A stretch of DNA of 64,000 nucleotides from Hyphomonas sp. L-53-1-40 (GCF_000682775.1 NZ_AWFI01000015.1:310001-374000); one strand, 5' to 3'; shown: positions 50,052 to 58,503, numbered from the stretch's first letter. Made by a program: numbers and translations. The notes: generated from the letters alone by a model not told the origin.

Positions 50052-50966
50052 TCAGGAAGATTTGTGATTTCGTATAGCGTCGGCGAGGCTGACCCTGGCG
50101 CTTCCGGGTTTTAGCGGTTTGGGTTGGGAATCTGCCGGGCTCCAGCCAGACATATGCACCACTTCAAATGTTGCGCGCACACGCCCGTCTGGATCGCTAT
50201 GGTCATTTGCGTAGATTTCCATGGCACGCATCAGCACACGGCGCGGCAGGGGCCGCATTGTCCCGGCTGCGAATGCCGCCCGCTCGCCCATACCTTTCAA
50301 ATCGGCTAGCAAGCCCATCGGTGATCCGTACCGGACCACAACCTGATCGCGATCAACGACTGGCAGGGCAAAGCCTGCCCGCTGCATCAGGCTTGCCATA
50401 TCGCGCAGGCCGGGCAGGGGGGAGACACGTGCCGCGACGCCGCCGGTCAGTTCCGTCTCCGCCTCCATCAGGCTGGCTCGCAACTCACTCAGCGTGCCCG
50501 CACCGAACAGCGCGCCGAGAAACAGGCCATCCGGTTTCAGCGCCTGACGAATTTGCACCAGCGCACCGGGCAAATCATTCACCCAATGAAGGGACAGGGC
50601 CGACACGATCAGGTCCAGGCTGGCCTGTGGAAATGGCAGGCCCTCTTCATCCACCTGCTCTGCGTTCAGACCGCCGGCCCGGCTGAGCGCCACCATGCCG
50701 CTGGATATATCCCCGGCTTCGACAGACCCGACCTGGTCGCTGGCCTGAAGCAGTTTGGCGAGTTGGCCATCATGTGCGCCGAGATCAAAGGCGCGATCAA
50801 AGGAATGAGACGTATCCGCCAACCGGTCCGCGATATCGCTCGACACGCGCGCTTTCAGGAAGTCATATTCTTTGAAACTGGCTGCGGCCCGGCTGCGATT
50901 ACGGGCCACCCGTTCGCGGTCGAACAGGCGGGGCGGCGCAGAATTCGGGGGGACCGGGGAAGGCAT
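50052..50966 (-). CDS. BioC/NDUFAF5-like SAM-dependent methyltransferase
   Basis: This is a 304-residue class I methyltransferase. The N-terminal PPRLFDRERVARNRSRAA is the opening of the NDUFAF5/BioC-like group found across alphaproteobacteria, with FDLGAHDGQLAKLL (motif I), then SALSLHWVNDLPGALVQIRQALKPDG. The mitochondrial homologue hydroxylates a complex I subunit; the bacterial role is unresolved. ATG 50966 sits in a CATG shared with the start of the opposite-strand comF. Biotin genes are not adjacent, so bioC is not assigned. Confidence 0.88.
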   Translation of the reverse strand: MPSPVPPNSAPPRLFDRERVARNRSRAAASFKEYDFLKARVSSDIADRLADTSHSFDRAFDLGAHDGQLAKLLQASDQVGSVEAGDISSGMVALSRAGGLNAEQVDEEGLPFPQASLDLIVSALSLHWVNDLPGALVQIRQALKPDGLFLGALFGAGTLSELRASLMEAETELTGGVAARVSPLPGLRDMASLMQRAGFALPVVDRDQVVVRYGSPMGLLADLKGMGERAAFAAGTMRPLPRRVLMRAMEIYANDHSDPDGRVRATFEVVHMSGWSPADSQPKPLKPGSARVSLADAIRNHKSS

Positions 50967-51721
50967 GAGCAGCGATATGGACCACCCGGCCCGCATGGCA
51001 AAGGGGCTAATGCGCGGCGCGGCTGAATTTCTCTGGCCCCAACGCTCCCTCGTCAGTGGCCAGCGCGGCGCAGGCAAGGGGCCGCTCTCGCCGTCCGAAT
51101 TCGCCGCCATCGGGTTCCTTTCCGATCCTGTCTGCGAAAGCTGTGGCCGGCCAATGGAGCTGGACCTTGGGCCAGGGGCGCAATGTGCGCCCTGTATCGC
51201 CCGCCCGCCGCGTTGGGACCGGGCTCGCGCGGCGCTCGTCTATGAGGCCGCCACTTGACCTCAAACGATCCGGCCGCCGGGACGGGCTGCATGTCATGAC
51301 CGGCTGGATGCACCGGGCGGGGGGGCAACTGGTCGCCGAAGCCGATCTGATCGTGCCCGTGCCGCTGCACTATACGCGCCTTGTCAGCCGGGGCTTCAAC
51401 CAGTCAGCCTGGCTGGCACAGGGTATTGCCCGCCGTGCCGGCCTGTCCTGCCGCGTCGATGTCCTGAAACGCCGCCGCCGCACGCCCACTCAGGGTGGGC
51501 TCAGCGCGAAGGCTCGCCGTCGCAATGTGGCGGGGGCATTCAAAGTCTCTGACCGCGCTGCAACCCATGTGCACGACAAGCGTATCCTGCTGGTGGATGA
51601 TGTCCTGACGACGGGTGCGACCCTGTCTGCCTGCACGCGTGCCCTGAAACAGGCAGGCGCGCGACAAGTCGACGTGCTGGTGCTTGCGCGCGTTGTGCGG
51701 GAAACGGATGTCACCATATAA
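50965..51721 (+). pseudogene. comF: ComF family phosphoribosyltransferase-like protein, frameshifted
   Basis: ComF proteins assist uptake and processing of transforming DNA. The N-terminal zinc-finger part (CESCGRPMELDLGPGAQCAPCIARP) runs from 50965 and ends at ALVYEAAT-stop (51256-51258). The phosphoribosyltransferase part continues in another frame with LKRSGRRDGLHVMTGWM, VPVPLHYTRLVSRGFNQ and the PRPP signature LLVDDVLTTGATL. The join falls at about 51244-51262 and seems to lack five to six residues between YEAA and LKR. The start is uncertain: 50965, 50977, 50995 and 51010 are all possible. Confidence 0.85.
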
Positions 51722-51751
51722 AACCGGAAGAAACTATTCAGGAGCCCCTCA

Positions 51752-52009
51752 ATGGCTGATGTCACAATCTATACGCGCCAGTTCTGTCCTTACTGCACGC
51801 GCGCTGTCTCCCTGCTGAAATCCAAGAACGTCAATTTCAATGAAATCGACGCCGGAATGGATGCGCAGAAAAAAGCCGAAATGGTCGAACGGTCTGGGGG
51901 CGGTCGCACCTTCCCGCAGATTTTTATCGGCGACAAACATGTTGGCGGCTGTGATGACATGATGGCACTGGAAAAGGCCGGGAAGCTGGATTCCCTGCTC
52001 GGCGCATAA
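51752..52009 (+). CDS. grxC: glutaredoxin 3
   Basis: This is an 85-residue dithiol glutaredoxin with active site C12-P-Y-C15, the cis-proline motif TFPQIFIG and GGCDD for glutathione binding. It reduces disulfides with glutathione in the cytosol. AGGAG precedes the ATG. The comF-grxC-DUF1178 order is common in alphaproteobacteria, which supports the comF identification next to it. Confidence 0.95.
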   Translation: MADVTIYTRQFCPYCTRAVSLLKSKNVNFNEIDAGMDAQKKAEMVERSGGGRTFPQIFIGDKHVGGCDDMMALEKAGKLDSLLGA

Positions 52010-52021
52010 TCCGGGGCAGCC

Positions 52022-52462
52022 ATGATCCGTTACGCGCTCATCTGTTCTGATTGCGACCATGACTTCGAGGCATGGTTTGCGTCGTCTTCGGCGTTTGACG
52101 ACCAGTCCAGCCGGGGCCTTGTCAGCTGTGCGATGTGCGGCGGCGAGAATGTGGTCAAACAGATCATGGCGCCGTCTGTGCGCACATCCGACGGTCGCAA
52201 GGCCGCGCCGGATGAGGCGGCGATGGCGCGGGAATTCCTTGCGAAGGCACGCGACCATGTCTCGCGTAACTTCGACTATGTCGGCGACAGCTTCGCAGAC
52301 GAGGCGCGTTCGATGTTCTATGGCGAGACCGACAACCGGCCGATCTGGGGCGAAACCTCTGCCGAAGAATCCGAAGCCCTGCGTGAGGAGGGCATCCCCG
52401 CAGCGCCCTTGCCACGGGCAATGACGCCCAAGCGGCCCAAATCGAACAAGCAACTAAACTGA
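52022..52462 (+). CDS. DUF1178 family protein
   Basis: This is a 146-residue protein conserved in alphaproteobacteria, with the opening MIRYALICSDCDHDFEAWF and a second CAMCGG pair, suggesting a zinc ribbon, then VKQIMAPSV and the C-terminal FYGETDNRPIWGETS block. Its function is not known. It begins 12 bases after grxC, likely in the same transcript. Confidence 0.9.
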   Translation: MIRYALICSDCDHDFEAWFASSSAFDDQSSRGLVSCAMCGGENVVKQIMAPSVRTSDGRKAAPDEAAMAREFLAKARDHVSRNFDYVGDSFADEARSMFYGETDNRPIWGETSAEESEALREEGIPAAPLPRAMTPKRPKSNKQLN

Positions 52463-52545
52463 ACTGGAGCGCTTTGACGCGCTTGACCCTGCTTCGCCCT
52501 GATATATTACGCAGGTCACAAGGTTTTTGACGGGGAGTGCCCTAA

Positions 52546-52848
52546 ATGGCTGCCAGTGAATATCATCGTGGAGACATGGACATCAGCGCCCAGAAGGCGA
52601 CTTGGGATGGTTTCATGGTGGGAAGCATCTGGGGCAGCCTGCTCATCATCCTGACCGTCGGCTATGCAACGCTCGCCGTTGCCATTGGCATGAACTGGAT
52701 GATTGCCCTCGGCCTGATGACCGTATTCGGCATTGTCTCCGGTCTGGTCATGAATTTGGGTGGCCGCTGGATGGCCACTGTCGTGCTGATGGTGGTGCTG
52801 GCCTTGGTCGTCCAGCTGTTCATCGCACTGTTCGGACTCGTCCTTTAG
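52546..52848 (+). CDS. aa3-type cytochrome c oxidase subunit IV
   Basis: This is a 100-residue membrane protein with the family N-terminal sequence EYHRGDMDISAQKATWDGFM followed by hydrophobic helices (about 35-100, up to three). In Rhodobacter-type aa3 oxidases this small subunit associates with subunit I. It is longer than the 50-residue prototype. GGGGAG lies before the start. The other oxidase genes are elsewhere. Confidence 0.88.
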   Translation: MAASEYHRGDMDISAQKATWDGFMVGSIWGSLLIILTVGYATLAVAIGMNWMIALGLMTVFGIVSGLVMNLGGRWMATVVLMVVLALVVQLFIALFGLVL

Positions 52849-52853
52849 AACAC

Positions 52854-53192
52854 TCAGACCGACAGGTTTTCCGGTTCCTTGCAATCGGCGCATGTCGCGA
52901 TGGCCGGATCAGCCTTGAGCCGTGTCAGCGGGATTCTGGCGTCACATCCTGTGCATAGGCCATAGCGCCCCGCTTCCATGCGGGCGAGGGCGGATTCGAT
53001 CCGGGCCAACTGTTCTGCGTATTTCTCAAGGGAACCGGGCGGGCGCCGGATTCCGTCAGCGCCTGCGTCTACTGTCAGGCGATCCAGTCCTGAAAGGGGA
53101 GGCATCGTCTTCATCTGGGATGATGCTGCGACTCCTTTAAGGGCTTGGCAAGGCGTTTCGGGCGATTGAGGGTAATCCATATCGACAAACAC
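52854..53192 (-). CDS. DksA/TraR-type zinc-finger protein
   Basis: This is a 112-residue protein with a helical N-terminal half (EKYAEQLARIESALARMEAGRY) and a C4 zinc finger, CTGCDARI...ATCADC, with PLTRLKADP between. It matches short DksA/TraR family proteins that bind the RNA polymerase secondary channel. The exact start is uncertain (53192 or 53180, MDYPQSPE). It converges on the oxidase subunit gene with 5 bases between stops. Confidence 0.85.
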   Translation of the reverse strand: MFVDMDYPQSPETPCQALKGVAASSQMKTMPPLSGLDRLTVDAGADGIRRPPGSLEKYAEQLARIESALARMEAGRYGLCTGCDARIPLTRLKADPAIATCADCKEPENLSV

Positions 53193-53226
53193 TAACGACC
53201 TGACGTCGATTGCCTACAAGGACGCC

Positions 53227-54198
53227 ATGCCGATGCCCTCATCGCCCCTGATCATGACCTCTGTCACCAAGCGGTTTGGGACATTTACCGCCGTGGACAA
53301 CCTGTCCCTTGAAGTGCCGGACGGCCAGATCATCGGCTTTCTCGGCCCGAACGGCGCTGGCAAATCGACCAGCTTGCGCATGGGCCTCGGGATCATGGAG
53401 CCGGATTCAGGCGAAGTGGAACTGTTCGGCGCGCGGCCGAATGTCCGCGCGCTTCAGCAGGTTGGTTTCCTCCCGGAAGAACGCGGCCTCTACAAGAAGA
53501 TGACCGCGCGCGACACGATCAGCCATTTTGCGCGCCTGAAGGGCCTGTCAGCGCATGATGCACGGGCGCGCGCTGACGAACTGCTCAGCGCGGCGGGCCT
53601 TGAGGAATTCAGCCGCGCGCGCATCTCGAAATTGTCCAAAGGCATGGCCCAGAAGGTCCAGATCCTGTCCACGCTGGCGCACCGGCCCAAATTCCTGATC
53701 CTGGATGAGCCCTTTTCAGGCCTTGATCCGGTCAACCAGCAAGCCCTTGAAGATCTTGTCCGTGCCGAGCATGCACGCGGCGCGACCATCCTGTTCTCCA
53801 CCCATGTCATGGAACATGCCGAACGTCTCTGCGACCGCATCGTGATGATGGCGCGGGGGCGCAAGGTTCTGGACGGAACGCTGAAGGAGGCCTTTGCCAC
53901 GCTGGGGCAGGGGGCACGGATTTCCGTCGAGAACGGGTTTGATCTGTCGAGCGCACTCGGCCCGAAAGGGTTCGAGGCGGTCCGCACGACTGATGCCGGA
54001 CAGGGCGAAACCTGGCGGATCGATCTGCCGCCGGGCCGGGAGGCGCAGGACGCCTTGCGCGCCGCAATTGAGGCAGGCGCACCGATTACCGGCTTTGCGC
54101 CCGAAGAGGCCCGCCTGCGCGACGTGTTCGTGTCGCTGGTGGGCGAGGCAGATGCAGCCGCTCTGGCCGCGTCGCTTGCAGAAGATGAGGCCGCCTGA
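53227..54198 (+). CDS. ABC transporter ATPase (NatA-like)
   Basis: This is the nucleotide-binding subunit of an ABC exporter, 323 residues. It has Walker A GPNGAGKST, signature LSKGMAQKVQ, Walker B FLILDEPFSGLDPVN and the H-loop FSTHVMEH. A C-terminal DUF4162-like domain (about 215-310) is typical of the NatA/EcsA group. Its stop overlaps the permease start (TGATG). The exported substrate may be sodium ions or small molecules; sequence does not decide. Confidence 0.93.
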   Translation: MPMPSSPLIMTSVTKRFGTFTAVDNLSLEVPDGQIIGFLGPNGAGKSTSLRMGLGIMEPDSGEVELFGARPNVRALQQVGFLPEERGLYKKMTARDTISHFARLKGLSAHDARARADELLSAAGLEEFSRARISKLSKGMAQKVQILSTLAHRPKFLILDEPFSGLDPVNQQALEDLVRAEHARGATILFSTHVMEHAERLCDRIVMMARGRKVLDGTLKEAFATLGQGARISVENGFDLSSALGPKGFEAVRTTDAGQGETWRIDLPPGREAQDALRAAIEAGAPITGFAPEEARLRDVFVSLVGEADAAALAASLAEDEAA

Positions 54199-55604
54199 TG
54201 CGCAACATATTGCTGATCTTTCGCCGGGACTATCTTGGCTATGTAAAGGCCTGGGGCTTCTGGCTGAGCCTGGCGGCTGTGCCGCTCTTCATGATCATCG
54301 GTGCGGCGCTGGCCAGTTTTGCGGCGCAATCCTCGCCGGTGCGTTACTATGCCGTCATCGAGCCGGGCGGCATCTATGCAGAGGCGATTGAAGCCGAGTT
54401 CCAGCGCCGGGAAATGGCCAATGCGGAACGTACGAGCGAACTTGCCGAACAGCTGGACCTGCCCGTCATGAGCGAGGGTGAAGCCCGCGCCGCCGCCGAA
54501 GGAGCCAGCATTGCCAGCCGGAAATTTATCCCGGTGCCCGCGCCCGCCGATTCCATTGACGGATTGCGACCCTATCTGCTCGGCGAAAAAACTGTCTCCG
54601 GCCCGCTGGGCGACAAGCCGCTCTTTGCGGCCTTCGTGCTGGCCGAGGATGGCAGCGAACTCGAATATTGGAGCGATGACGTCAATGTCGACCAGCTGCG
54701 CTATCTCGCTCAGGATGCCATGCTGCGCCTTGCCCGCCGCGATGCGCTCAACGAAGCCGGGCTTGGCGAAGACTTCCTGCAGAACGTGGATGATGCGGCC
54801 TTTGACGTGCCCGCACGTCGCATTCGCACGGTTGAGGAACAGGATGCCGCCGGCGCCGAAGTGACGATGGCCGACCGCGCGCCTATGTTCGTTGCGGGCG
54901 GGCTCGCCTATTTCCTTTGGCTTATGGTGTTCTCGATCATCCAGTATTTGTTGATGGGCACGATCGAGGAGCGCTCGAACAAGATTTTCGACACGTTGCT
55001 GACCTCGGTAAAGCTGCCGGAATTGCTGGCAGGCAAGATGCTCGCCGTGTTCGCGGTCACCTCCACCATGATGCTGTCCTGGGGCCTGTTTGCCTTTGCG
55101 GGCGGCACATTGGTCGCGACACAGATTCCGGGTGTTGGCAGCATTATCGAGCCATTCCTGGCGACGCTTGCCAATCCGGCCATCATCGTGCCGGGCCTGA
55201 TCAGCTTCATTCTCGGCTATATCATGTACGGCATGATCTTCATGGCGCTCGGCTCGCTCTGCGACACGATTCAGGAAGCGCAAACGCTCCTTAGCCCGAT
55301 GATGATCCTGCTCATGCTGCCCATGTTCGCGATCTTCATCGCTTTTCAGGATCCGGGCTCTCCATTGGTCGACATTGCCTCATGGATCCCGTTCTTCACG
55401 CCCTTCCTGTTGATCCTGCGCATGCCGCATGATCCGCCCCTCTGGGAAGTGCTGGCCCAGATGGGTCTGATGGCGGCCTTTGCGCTGCTGATCCTCTGGC
55501 TGTCGACCAAGGTCTACCGCGCCGGAGCGGTCCACGGCGCCGGCATCGGCGACATGGGCGGCATGCTCAAGCGGATGGTCGGCCTGAAAGGGAAGGCGGC
55601 TTGA
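54198..55604 (+). CDS. ABC transporter permease (NatB-like, ABC-2 type)
   Basis: This is the membrane subunit of the same exporter, 468 residues. The first helix (about 15-45) is followed by a large extracytoplasmic domain of about 180 residues, then five helices from about residue 235 (YFLWLMVFSIIQYLLMG; SFILGYIMYGMIFMALGSLC; FAIFIAFQDPGSPL). The topology and motif IEERSNKIFDTLLTSV match the ABC-2 family NatB/YhaP type. It is co-translated with the ATPase. Confidence 0.92.
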   Translation: MRNILLIFRRDYLGYVKAWGFWLSLAAVPLFMIIGAALASFAAQSSPVRYYAVIEPGGIYAEAIEAEFQRREMANAERTSELAEQLDLPVMSEGEARAAAEGASIASRKFIPVPAPADSIDGLRPYLLGEKTVSGPLGDKPLFAAFVLAEDGSELEYWSDDVNVDQLRYLAQDAMLRLARRDALNEAGLGEDFLQNVDDAAFDVPARRIRTVEEQDAAGAEVTMADRAPMFVAGGLAYFLWLMVFSIIQYLLMGTIEERSNKIFDTLLTSVKLPELLAGKMLAVFAVTSTMMLSWGLFAFAGGTLVATQIPGVGSIIEPFLATLANPAIIVPGLISFILGYIMYGMIFMALGSLCDTIQEAQTLLSPMMILLMLPMFAIFIAFQDPGSPLVDIASWIPFFTPFLLILRMPHDPPLWEVLAQMGLMAAFALLILWLSTKVYRAGAVHGAGIGDMGGMLKRMVGLKGKAA

Positions 55605-55651
55605 AGGCGAACTTGATCGGTCGTAACTAGGTCGCTCTGGATTTTTTTGAA

Positions 55652-56392
55652 GTGGTCAGCGTGAAGTCTGTATTCTCAAAGCTGATTTACTCGCTCGGCG
55701 TAGTTGCGCTGTGCCTGATTTTCTATGTCGTATCGTTTTATGCTTTGCGGAATGGACTGGTCAGGCCGCATGAAGCGGAGAGTGCATCCAATGTTCATTG
55801 GGTAAGGCCGATATACAATCGTGTGTACTATCCCCTGCGGTGGTTCGTCGCGAATGGGTCGTCCATAGGACCTAGTCCGGAGAGGGTCTATTATGGGACA
55901 TTGGATAAACTCGAGACCCCAGCAGACCGGCGCAGAGAAAGCTACTCAGTCGGGATCAAACGGCCCGGCTCCTACATGATCATAGGATACACAGGACCAC
56001 GAAGGATATTGGAGAAGGTCGAGAAAATAGAACTGGGCAGTTATGTGAAGATGCGTTTCGGCGCAACGCTGGCTCGGGACCGCGACCGCTTCATCAGTCG
56101 GCTTACTCAAGTTGATGTCATCGAATTGATGGATGATCCGAGAATTCCGAATGAAGATTACTCAGTTGAAGAATCCAAACAGATTTCGCTGGCGTTTGGA
56201 CATTTGGGCAGGACCGCACGGCTATGTGCGGACCAATTTCTGGATAAGTATCGGGACGATGTGTTCGAGCACTGCACACAGGCTGGGTATGCTCAGAACA
56301 CTGCAGGTGGCTGCCACCATATTGTCGGCCGGGCAATCACGACTTCAGTTCAGAGGCGAGCGATAGACGTGTGTACAAAGTTTGAAGAATAG
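55652..56392 (+). CDS. unrecognised membrane-anchored protein
   Basis: This 246-residue protein has an N-terminal transmembrane helix (about 10-32) and an extracytoplasmic remainder with six cysteines clustered in the last 60 residues (LCADQ, EHCTQ, GGCHH, VCTKF and others). It starts with GTG at 55652 without a strong ribosome site. Codon usage (AGA, ATA, CGA) and base composition are AT-richer than the neighbours, suggesting foreign origin. No family was recognised, and no mobility gene is adjacent. Confidence 0.7.
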   Translation: MVSVKSVFSKLIYSLGVVALCLIFYVVSFYALRNGLVRPHEAESASNVHWVRPIYNRVYYPLRWFVANGSSIGPSPERVYYGTLDKLETPADRRRESYSVGIKRPGSYMIIGYTGPRRILEKVEKIELGSYVKMRFGATLARDRDRFISRLTQVDVIELMDDPRIPNEDYSVEESKQISLAFGHLGRTARLCADQFLDKYRDDVFEHCTQAGYAQNTAGGCHHIVGRAITTSVQRRAIDVCTKFEE

Positions 56393-56399
56393 GCCTGCC

Positions 56400-56440
56400 A
56401 AAAAAAAGCCCCGACTGCTTGAATCTCTGTGGCTGTCGGC
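56400..56440 (-). terminator. intrinsic terminator of the methyltransferase gene
   Basis: On the minus strand a stem CCGAC(a)GC / GC(a)GTCGG with one mismatch and a 13-base loop is followed by GGC and eight T residues. It lies about 10 bases past the methyltransferase stop at 56451. It also overlaps the region just after the unknown plus-strand gene. Confidence 0.7.
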
Positions 56441-56450
56441 GCAGCGCGCT

Positions 56451-57281
56451 TTAGCCTTTTACAGCAATCATCTCGACAGGTGCGATGAGGCCTGCGGCGA
56501 TATTTGCCTCCATGTTTCCTACCTTCTCGGCTGTGCTGTGCTGCATCAATGTGTGAAGCCCGAGCGGTGGCGGACCGCCACGGGTCGCGTTGGCTTCCCG
56601 GATCTTGCGGAAGAAATCCAGTGCGAAAGCACCCCGGTTGTTCTCAGTCAGACACTCAAACCCGGCAGCCTCAAGCGCTTTCCTGTAGCCTTCCGGCCCG
56701 GTGAGCCAGCTCGTGTCGCGACCGCCGGCCCATGGCACTGGATAGGCCAGGTCGCCTTCGCCCGTTCGCATGATATCGTAAATGCCGAACCGCGCACCTG
56801 AGTCCAAGACACGGTGAACCTCGGCAAACAGGGCCTCCTTGGCGTCGATATTCATGCCGACATGCATCATGTAGGCACGCTGGAATTCGCGATCAGGAAA
56901 GGGCATGGACAATGCGCTGCCTTGCCTCAGAGACACCCGATCAGACAGTCCCACCCAATCGCAGAGCACCTGACCCGTCTCCACATATTCCGGTGTGAGG
57001 TCAATGCCTGTGACCTGAGCCTCATAAGTGGCCGCCGCAAACCGCGCCCCACCGCCAAGGCCGCACCCGACATCCAGCACTGTCATGCCTGCATTGATAT
57101 CAAGCTGGTCGAGAAAGTGCTTGCTGGCGATGCGGCCACCAATATGAAATTCGTCAACCGGTCCCAAATCGTCGACCGTGACCCTGTTCGGACCCAGTCC
57201 AAGATTCGACAGGCCGTCTTCGATTGCCTGCAGCAAATCGCCGTGGCGATAGTGCGCAGCAATCTGTTCATTGAGGGTCAT
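56451..57281 (-). CDS. SAM-dependent methyltransferase (Methyltransf_11 type)
   Basis: This is a 276-residue class I methyltransferase with motif I VLDVGCGLGGGARFAA, the acidic GIDLTPEYVE post-I and the YMMHVGMNIDAKEALFAEVHRVLDSG segment. It resembles small-molecule enzymes of the glycine/sarcosine or tocopherol methyltransferase type. The substrate is not predictable. It is monocistronic, with its own terminator. It lies upstream of a rpsU terminator on the same strand. Confidence 0.85.
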   Translation of the reverse strand: MTLNEQIAAHYRHGDLLQAIEDGLSNLGLGPNRVTVDDLGPVDEFHIGGRIASKHFLDQLDINAGMTVLDVGCGLGGGARFAAATYEAQVTGIDLTPEYVETGQVLCDWVGLSDRVSLRQGSALSMPFPDREFQRAYMMHVGMNIDAKEALFAEVHRVLDSGARFGIYDIMRTGEGDLAYPVPWAGGRDTSWLTGPEGYRKALEAAGFECLTENNRGAFALDFFRKIREANATRGGPPPLGLHTLMQHSTAEKVGNMEANIAAGLIAPVEMIAVKG

Positions 57282-57355
57282 GTGCGTGCCTGACTGTCAG
57301 CTTGCCGATGGTGATGATCTTGATCGCGACCACGCTCCAAATCAACTCCGAAAGC

Positions 57356-57391
57356 AAAAAGCCCCGCCAGCGCGAACTGGCAGGGCTTTTA
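57356..57391 (-). terminator. rpsU intrinsic terminator
   Basis: The inverted repeat AAAAAGCCC(c)GCCAG / CTGGC(a)GGGCTTTT with a 6-base loop is GC-rich and ends in five T residues on the minus strand. It stands 27 bases beyond the rpsU stop. It is a strong terminator, with T-rich flanks on both strands. Confidence 0.85.
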
Positions 57392-57417
57392 TGGAAACCG
57401 GTAATCCGGAGAGGCGT

Positions 57418-57627
57418 CTATACGATGCCTTCGCGCTGGGCGCGCTTGCGAGCCAGCTTGCGGGCGCGGCGAACCGCTTCAGCGCGCTGACGAGCTTTCT
57501 TCTCGGATGGCTTTTCGAAGTACTGACGGGCCTTCATTTCCCGGAACAGGCCTTCGCGCTGCATTTTCTTCTTCAGCGCGCGCAGAGCTTGCTCGACATT
57601 GTTATCGCGGACGACGATCTGTACGAT
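57418..57627 (-). CDS. rpsU: 30S ribosomal protein S21 (apparent AUC start)
   Basis: This is a 69-residue basic ribosomal protein. [21 protein letters not shown] and [20 protein letters not shown] are unmistakable S21. Homologues begin MVQ, and here the residues VQIVV are preceded by ATC at 57625-57627. A Shine-Dalgarno GGAG sits 7 bases ahead of that ATC. No ATG or GTG exists in frame near it; the nearest in-frame conventional option is a TTG 39 bases upstream that would add an odd 13-residue extension ([12 protein letters not shown]). An AUC initiation codon is therefore inferred. Confidence 0.85.
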   Translation of the reverse strand: MVQIVVRDNNVEQALRALKKKMQREGLFREMKARQYFEKPSEKKARQRAEAVRRARKLARKRAQREGIV

Positions 57628-57754
57628 TGTTCTTCTCCATTCGTTAGGGGCGTCGCCCCGATTCAATTCGGTTGAGGCCTACAGACCTCGGAAGCGGGGC
57701 CTATATCACGGCTCTGGCCAATTGGCCAAGCCCTTAAAGCCATCAGGTTCAGTT

Positions 57755-58390
57755 ATGACACAAACACCGTCCGAAGTCCTCAGGTTCCGCTGGCTGGACG
57801 CAATGCTGCCGGACGTGCCGTTCGATGGCTGGACAGAGGCCACAGCGGCCAGGGCCGCCAAACAGGCAGGCCTCAGCGAGGGCGAACAGGCGCTGGCGGC
57901 GCCAAATGGCGTACCCGACCTGATTGACGCCTTCTTTGACCGGGCGGGGCAGGCGGCTCGCGAGGCGCTTGCGGATCAGGATATCTCGGCCCTCAAGACG
58001 CCCGCGCGCGTAAAGGCGGGTGTTCTGGCATGGCTCGCTGCGCTGGAGCCGAACCGGGAAGCGGTCCGCCGCGCCGCCGTTCGGGGCCTGCTGCCCTGGG
58101 GCGCGGCCTCTGCGGTCCAGCGGACCTGGCGCATCGCAGACATGGTCTGGGACGAGGCGGGCGATACATCAGAGGATTACAATCGCTATTCCAAGCGCGG
58201 CCTGCTGGCGGCGGTGATCCCACCGATCATCATGTATTGGCTCGACCAGCCGTCGGATGAACAGCTCGATACCTATATCGACCGGCGTCTCAGCCTTGCC
58301 TCGGGCATCGGCCGGAATCTCGGGCGAATTGCCAAGCCATTGCTTGACGTATTGCCGGTCTCGCGGCCCAATGGGTCCACGAAGGCGTAG
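57755..58390 (+). CDS. COQ9 family ubiquinone biosynthesis protein
   Basis: This is a 211-residue protein of the COQ9 lipid-binding family, related to the TetR fold. The conserved C-terminal region reads RTWRIADMVWDEAGDTSEDYNRYSKRGLLAAV, with the membrane-binding helix following. COQ9 presents ubiquinone intermediates to COQ7. It is divergent from rpsU, an arrangement typical of alphaproteobacteria. ATG 57755 (MTQTPSEV) is chosen; the longer in-frame start overlaps rpsU. Confidence 0.92.
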   Translation: MTQTPSEVLRFRWLDAMLPDVPFDGWTEATAARAAKQAGLSEGEQALAAPNGVPDLIDAFFDRAGQAAREALADQDISALKTPARVKAGVLAWLAALEPNREAVRRAAVRGLLPWGAASAVQRTWRIADMVWDEAGDTSEDYNRYSKRGLLAAVIPPIIMYWLDQPSDEQLDTYIDRRLSLASGIGRNLGRIAKPLLDVLPVSRPNGSTKA

Positions 58391-58391
58391 G

Positions 58392-58503
58392 CTAATTGTC
58401 AGGGAAGGATAAGGTGTCGGACAGAAGCTGAACAAACGCCCCAGGGGGCTGGGGGGGCTGATGGGTCCGGGGTGTCTGCTGAACACCTCCGTCCGACAAT
58501 TAG
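58392..58503. repeat. inverted repeats with mutually exclusive pairing and a G-rich core
   Basis: The gap after COQ9 holds CTAATTGTC (58392-58400) pairing with GACAATTAG (58495-58503), and TGTCGGAC (58415-58422) pairing with GTCCGACA (58491-58498). The two right arms overlap, so only one stem can form at a time. Inside lie the G-run series GGGGG, GGGGGGG, GGG, GGGG (58444-58472), a possible G-quadruplex, and a hairpin GGTGT/ACACC (58471-58487). No coding frame is convincing here. Confidence 0.5.

Noticed and set aside
52470-52510. sigma70 promoter before the oxidase subunit (TTGACC ... TATATT)
   Set aside because: The two elements are only 14 bases apart, too short for a normal promoter.
57628-57666. 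TTG start giving a 13-residue extension of S21
   Set aside because: The extension is not family-like and the Shine-Dalgarno is placed for the ATC at 57627 instead.
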